The notes beneath the pieces are model-generated. The model was not told the origin of the DNA. It saw nothing but the letters and a program-made list of their open reading frames with translations, and made no database searches. Both the position numbers and the translations under genes were made by a program. Shown here piece after piece: positions 62,714 to 64,000 of a stretch of DNA of 64,000 nt (the first letter of the stretch is position 1; each line of letters begins with the position of its first letter). Origin of the DNA: Bacteroidales bacterium (GTDB lineage Bacteria > Bacteroidota > Bacteroidia > Bacteroidales > JAAYJT01); NCBI GenBank assembly GCA_014860575.1, contig JACZJK010000011.1, positions 1 through 64,000 on the forward strand, in the 5' to 3' direction.

Positions 62714-62780
62714 GCTGTTTGTTGAATGCGCTGTCATTAGGCAATTGTTAGGTGTTTTAGCTTCATCCCATAAAAAGACC

Positions 62781-62955
62781 CAAGTCTCAAGCCCCAAATT
62801 CCAAGTCCCAAGAATTGAATCTACTTTTTTGTGGTTTGAACCATAGTCTTACTTGTTAAGTTACTAATAAAGAATAATTTATAACAATCTGACAAATCTC
62901 TTTATGAAGGCCTATACCCAACTCGGATTTTGGGATTTGGGGCTTGGGTCTTCAA
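62781..62955. repeat. Inverted low-complexity words between MBL gene and ribF
   Basis: CAAGTCTCAAGCCCCAAATT (62783 on) and GGATTTGGGGCTTGGGTC (62934-62951) share the inverted 12-mer CAAGCCCCAAAT, 140 bp apart. Confidence 0.6.
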
Positions 62956-63893
62956 AATATAAGTTCATCAATCTCTTGCTTGTCCTTGTTTAGCTGTGTT
63001 ATCAATTGATTTTCGCTTTCAAAATTCATCTCATCGCGCATGCGCTTATGGAATGATATCATCATCGTTTGACCCGAAAGATCTTCGTTGCAGTCAAACA
63101 AATGCAGTTCAACCACGAGTTCCTGACCGTTCGGTTGCGACAATTGATGTGGGTTCGCTACATTGAGCATGCCACGATAGTATTTACCAATATTGCTTAC
63201 ACTGATTGCGTAAACGCCATCGGCGGGAATCAACTTTACGTCTTCATCAATTTGCACACGATAAATTGGTAAACCGGCTTTATCAAGCATGGTTGCTGTT
63301 CGGTACAATTCTCCAATGATGATATAATGATGATCGAGGTAGGCGTTGGCGCGCTGGATGCGGCCTTCCCTGATAGCTTCACGTATCTTGGTAGAACTTA
63401 CGGTTTCGTTGTCAATATCCTGCTGGGGAATTTCTTCCACTTGAAAATTGTAATGTTTGCCTAGCTCATGCAGGTGTTCGAAATCACCTTCACGATTATG
63501 GCCAAAATGATGATTAAACCCAATAACCACGGTTCGTGCATGCAATTTCTTCACTAAAATATTCCTGATAAAATCCAATGAGCTCATTTTTGAGAACTCA
63601 ATACTGAACGGTATAACGATCAGATTCTGAAGCCCAACCTTACGAAGCAACTCAATTTTTTCGCGTTGTGAACTTATCAGCCTAAGCTCTTTGCCAGCGG
63701 TATCGGGATACAGGATTTTTCGGGGATGCGGATGGAATGTAATCAGCGTAGATTCACCACCAATCTCCCTGGATATAGCGTTTAAGCGGTTCAGGATAGT
63801 TTTATGGCCGATATGCACACCATCAAATGATCCGGTAGTCACAACTGCGTTCTGAATAGGAAGAGTTTGGTTCAGATTAGTAAAGATATTCAT
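62952..63893 (-). CDS. ribF: RibF, FAD synthetase with a degenerate riboflavin-kinase domain
   Basis: 313 aa. The FMN adenylyltransferase half is intact: GSFDGVHIGHKTIL, ITFHPHPRKILYP, GFNHHFGHNREGDFEHLHEL, SSTKIREAIREGRI. In the C-terminal kinase half the PTAN motif expected after GFP reads GLPIYRVQ, and the NIGxRPT motif reads NVANPHQ; ELHLFDCNEDLSGQ with the catalytic-type Glu is kept, as are the C-terminal helices. It may therefore make FAD from FMN but not FMN from riboflavin (inference). Lineages with such a protein usually need another RibF. Start ATG 63893 lies 20 bp after the stop of the next gene. Confidence 0.88.
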   Translation of the reverse strand: MNIFTNLNQTLPIQNAVVTTGSFDGVHIGHKTILNRLNAISREIGGESTLITFHPHPRKILYPDTAGKELRLISSQREKIELLRKVGLQNLIVIPFSIEFSKMSSLDFIRNILVKKLHARTVVIGFNHHFGHNREGDFEHLHELGKHYNFQVEEIPQQDIDNETVSSTKIREAIREGRIQRANAYLDHHYIIIGELYRTATMLDKAGLPIYRVQIDEDVKLIPADGVYAISVSNIGKYYRGMLNVANPHQLSQPNGQELVVELHLFDCNEDLSGQTMMISFHKRMRDEMNFESENQLITQLNKDKQEIDELIF

Positions 63894-63913
63894 AGTAAAT
63901 TATTGAACCTGTA

Positions 63914-64000
63914 CTATTTAGACTTTTTCTTTTTTACGAAGTATGCAACTTTTTCAAGCGAAGTGATCATGTCATATTCTTCGAGGTAAACATGGGGAGG
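63914..64000 (-). CDS. C-terminal end of an unidentified gene
   Basis: 28 codons then a TAG: PPHVYLEEYDMITSLEKVAY, then FVKKKKSK. The frame is open to the window edge. truB often precedes ribF in Bacteroidota, but this tail is too short to identify. It probably shares a transcript with ribF. Confidence 0.5.
   Translation of the reverse strand, partial: PPHVYLEEYDMITSLEKVAYFVKKKKSK

Noticed and set aside
1-64000. tRNA, rRNA, CRISPR arrays, prophage genes
   Set aside because: Spacers were read on both strands; no tRNA T-loop pattern with matching acceptor arms, no regularly spaced repeats with unique spacers, and no phage structural genes were found.

Overview
The window comes from a member of the Bacteroidota, most likely an uncultured, at least partly anaerobic Bacteroidales-type lineage. 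Evidence: proteins with C-terminal type IX secretion (T9SS) sorting domains, a fused SecDF, a GldI-type lipoprotein isomerase, a PorE-like OmpA/PD40/TPR protein, a FISUMP-domain protein, zinc-free L31 (type B), the Bacteroidota form of PurM, almost no Shine-Dalgarno sequences, and TAnnTTTG promoter boxes in front of many genes. HydG and two TM1266-type proteins point to an [FeFe]-hydrogenase, whose other genes lie outside the window.

Layout. 0-4.3 kb: surface and secreted proteins (FISUMP protein; a secreted retropepsin-like protease overlapping a four-module glycogen-binding-type protein), then a cluster of short palindromic repeats. 4.3-22 kb: housekeeping core (uvrA, LOG-family protein, FG-GAP/T9SS protein, secDF, tatA, PorE-like protein with an extra retropepsin-like domain, purM, two rhomboids, mutL). 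22-29.4 kb: accessory region with a lipoprotein, a heme-motif lipoprotein flanked by two related small-gene remnants, a HipB-like regulator, and three minus-strand genes (kelch/T9SS protein, 207-aa lipoprotein, WG-repeat lipoprotein) separated by attC-like sites. The last of these sites abuts the 3' end of a group II intron in the opposite orientation. 29.4-64 kb: mostly core again (GroES-like, recF, dciA, pepF, gpx, msrA, acuI-like, dnaE, trxA, DUF58, EEP hydrolase, uvrB, response regulator, FKBP/gldI/nrnA/ndk block, a Xre regulator, flavodoxin-fold oxidoreductase, lon, GlmU-like, rpmE2, SDR, SOUL, TM1266 pair, hydG, PhnP-like hydrolase, a ribF with an altered kinase domain, and the 3' tip of one more gene).

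How it fits together. Repair and replication are strongly represented (UvrA, UvrB, MutL, RecF, DciA, DnaE). Envelope export is the second theme: SecDF and TatA move proteins across the inner membrane, the PorE-like protein and GldI belong to T9SS/gliding biology, and the kelch and FG-GAP proteins are likely T9SS cargo. Peroxide and methionine-sulfoxide repair (Gpx, MsrA, Trx) sit beside the hydrogenase maturase, as expected for an anaerobe meeting oxygen. The most unusual parts are the integron-like cassette run with its intron remnant (25.0-29.1 kb), the inactive-looking protease domain on the PorE-like protein, and a set of word-like low-complexity spacer arrays that recur in both orientations across the window.

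All calls were made by reading the sequence and the translations. No database search was run, so family names rest on motifs and architecture. No tRNA, rRNA or CRISPR array was seen.
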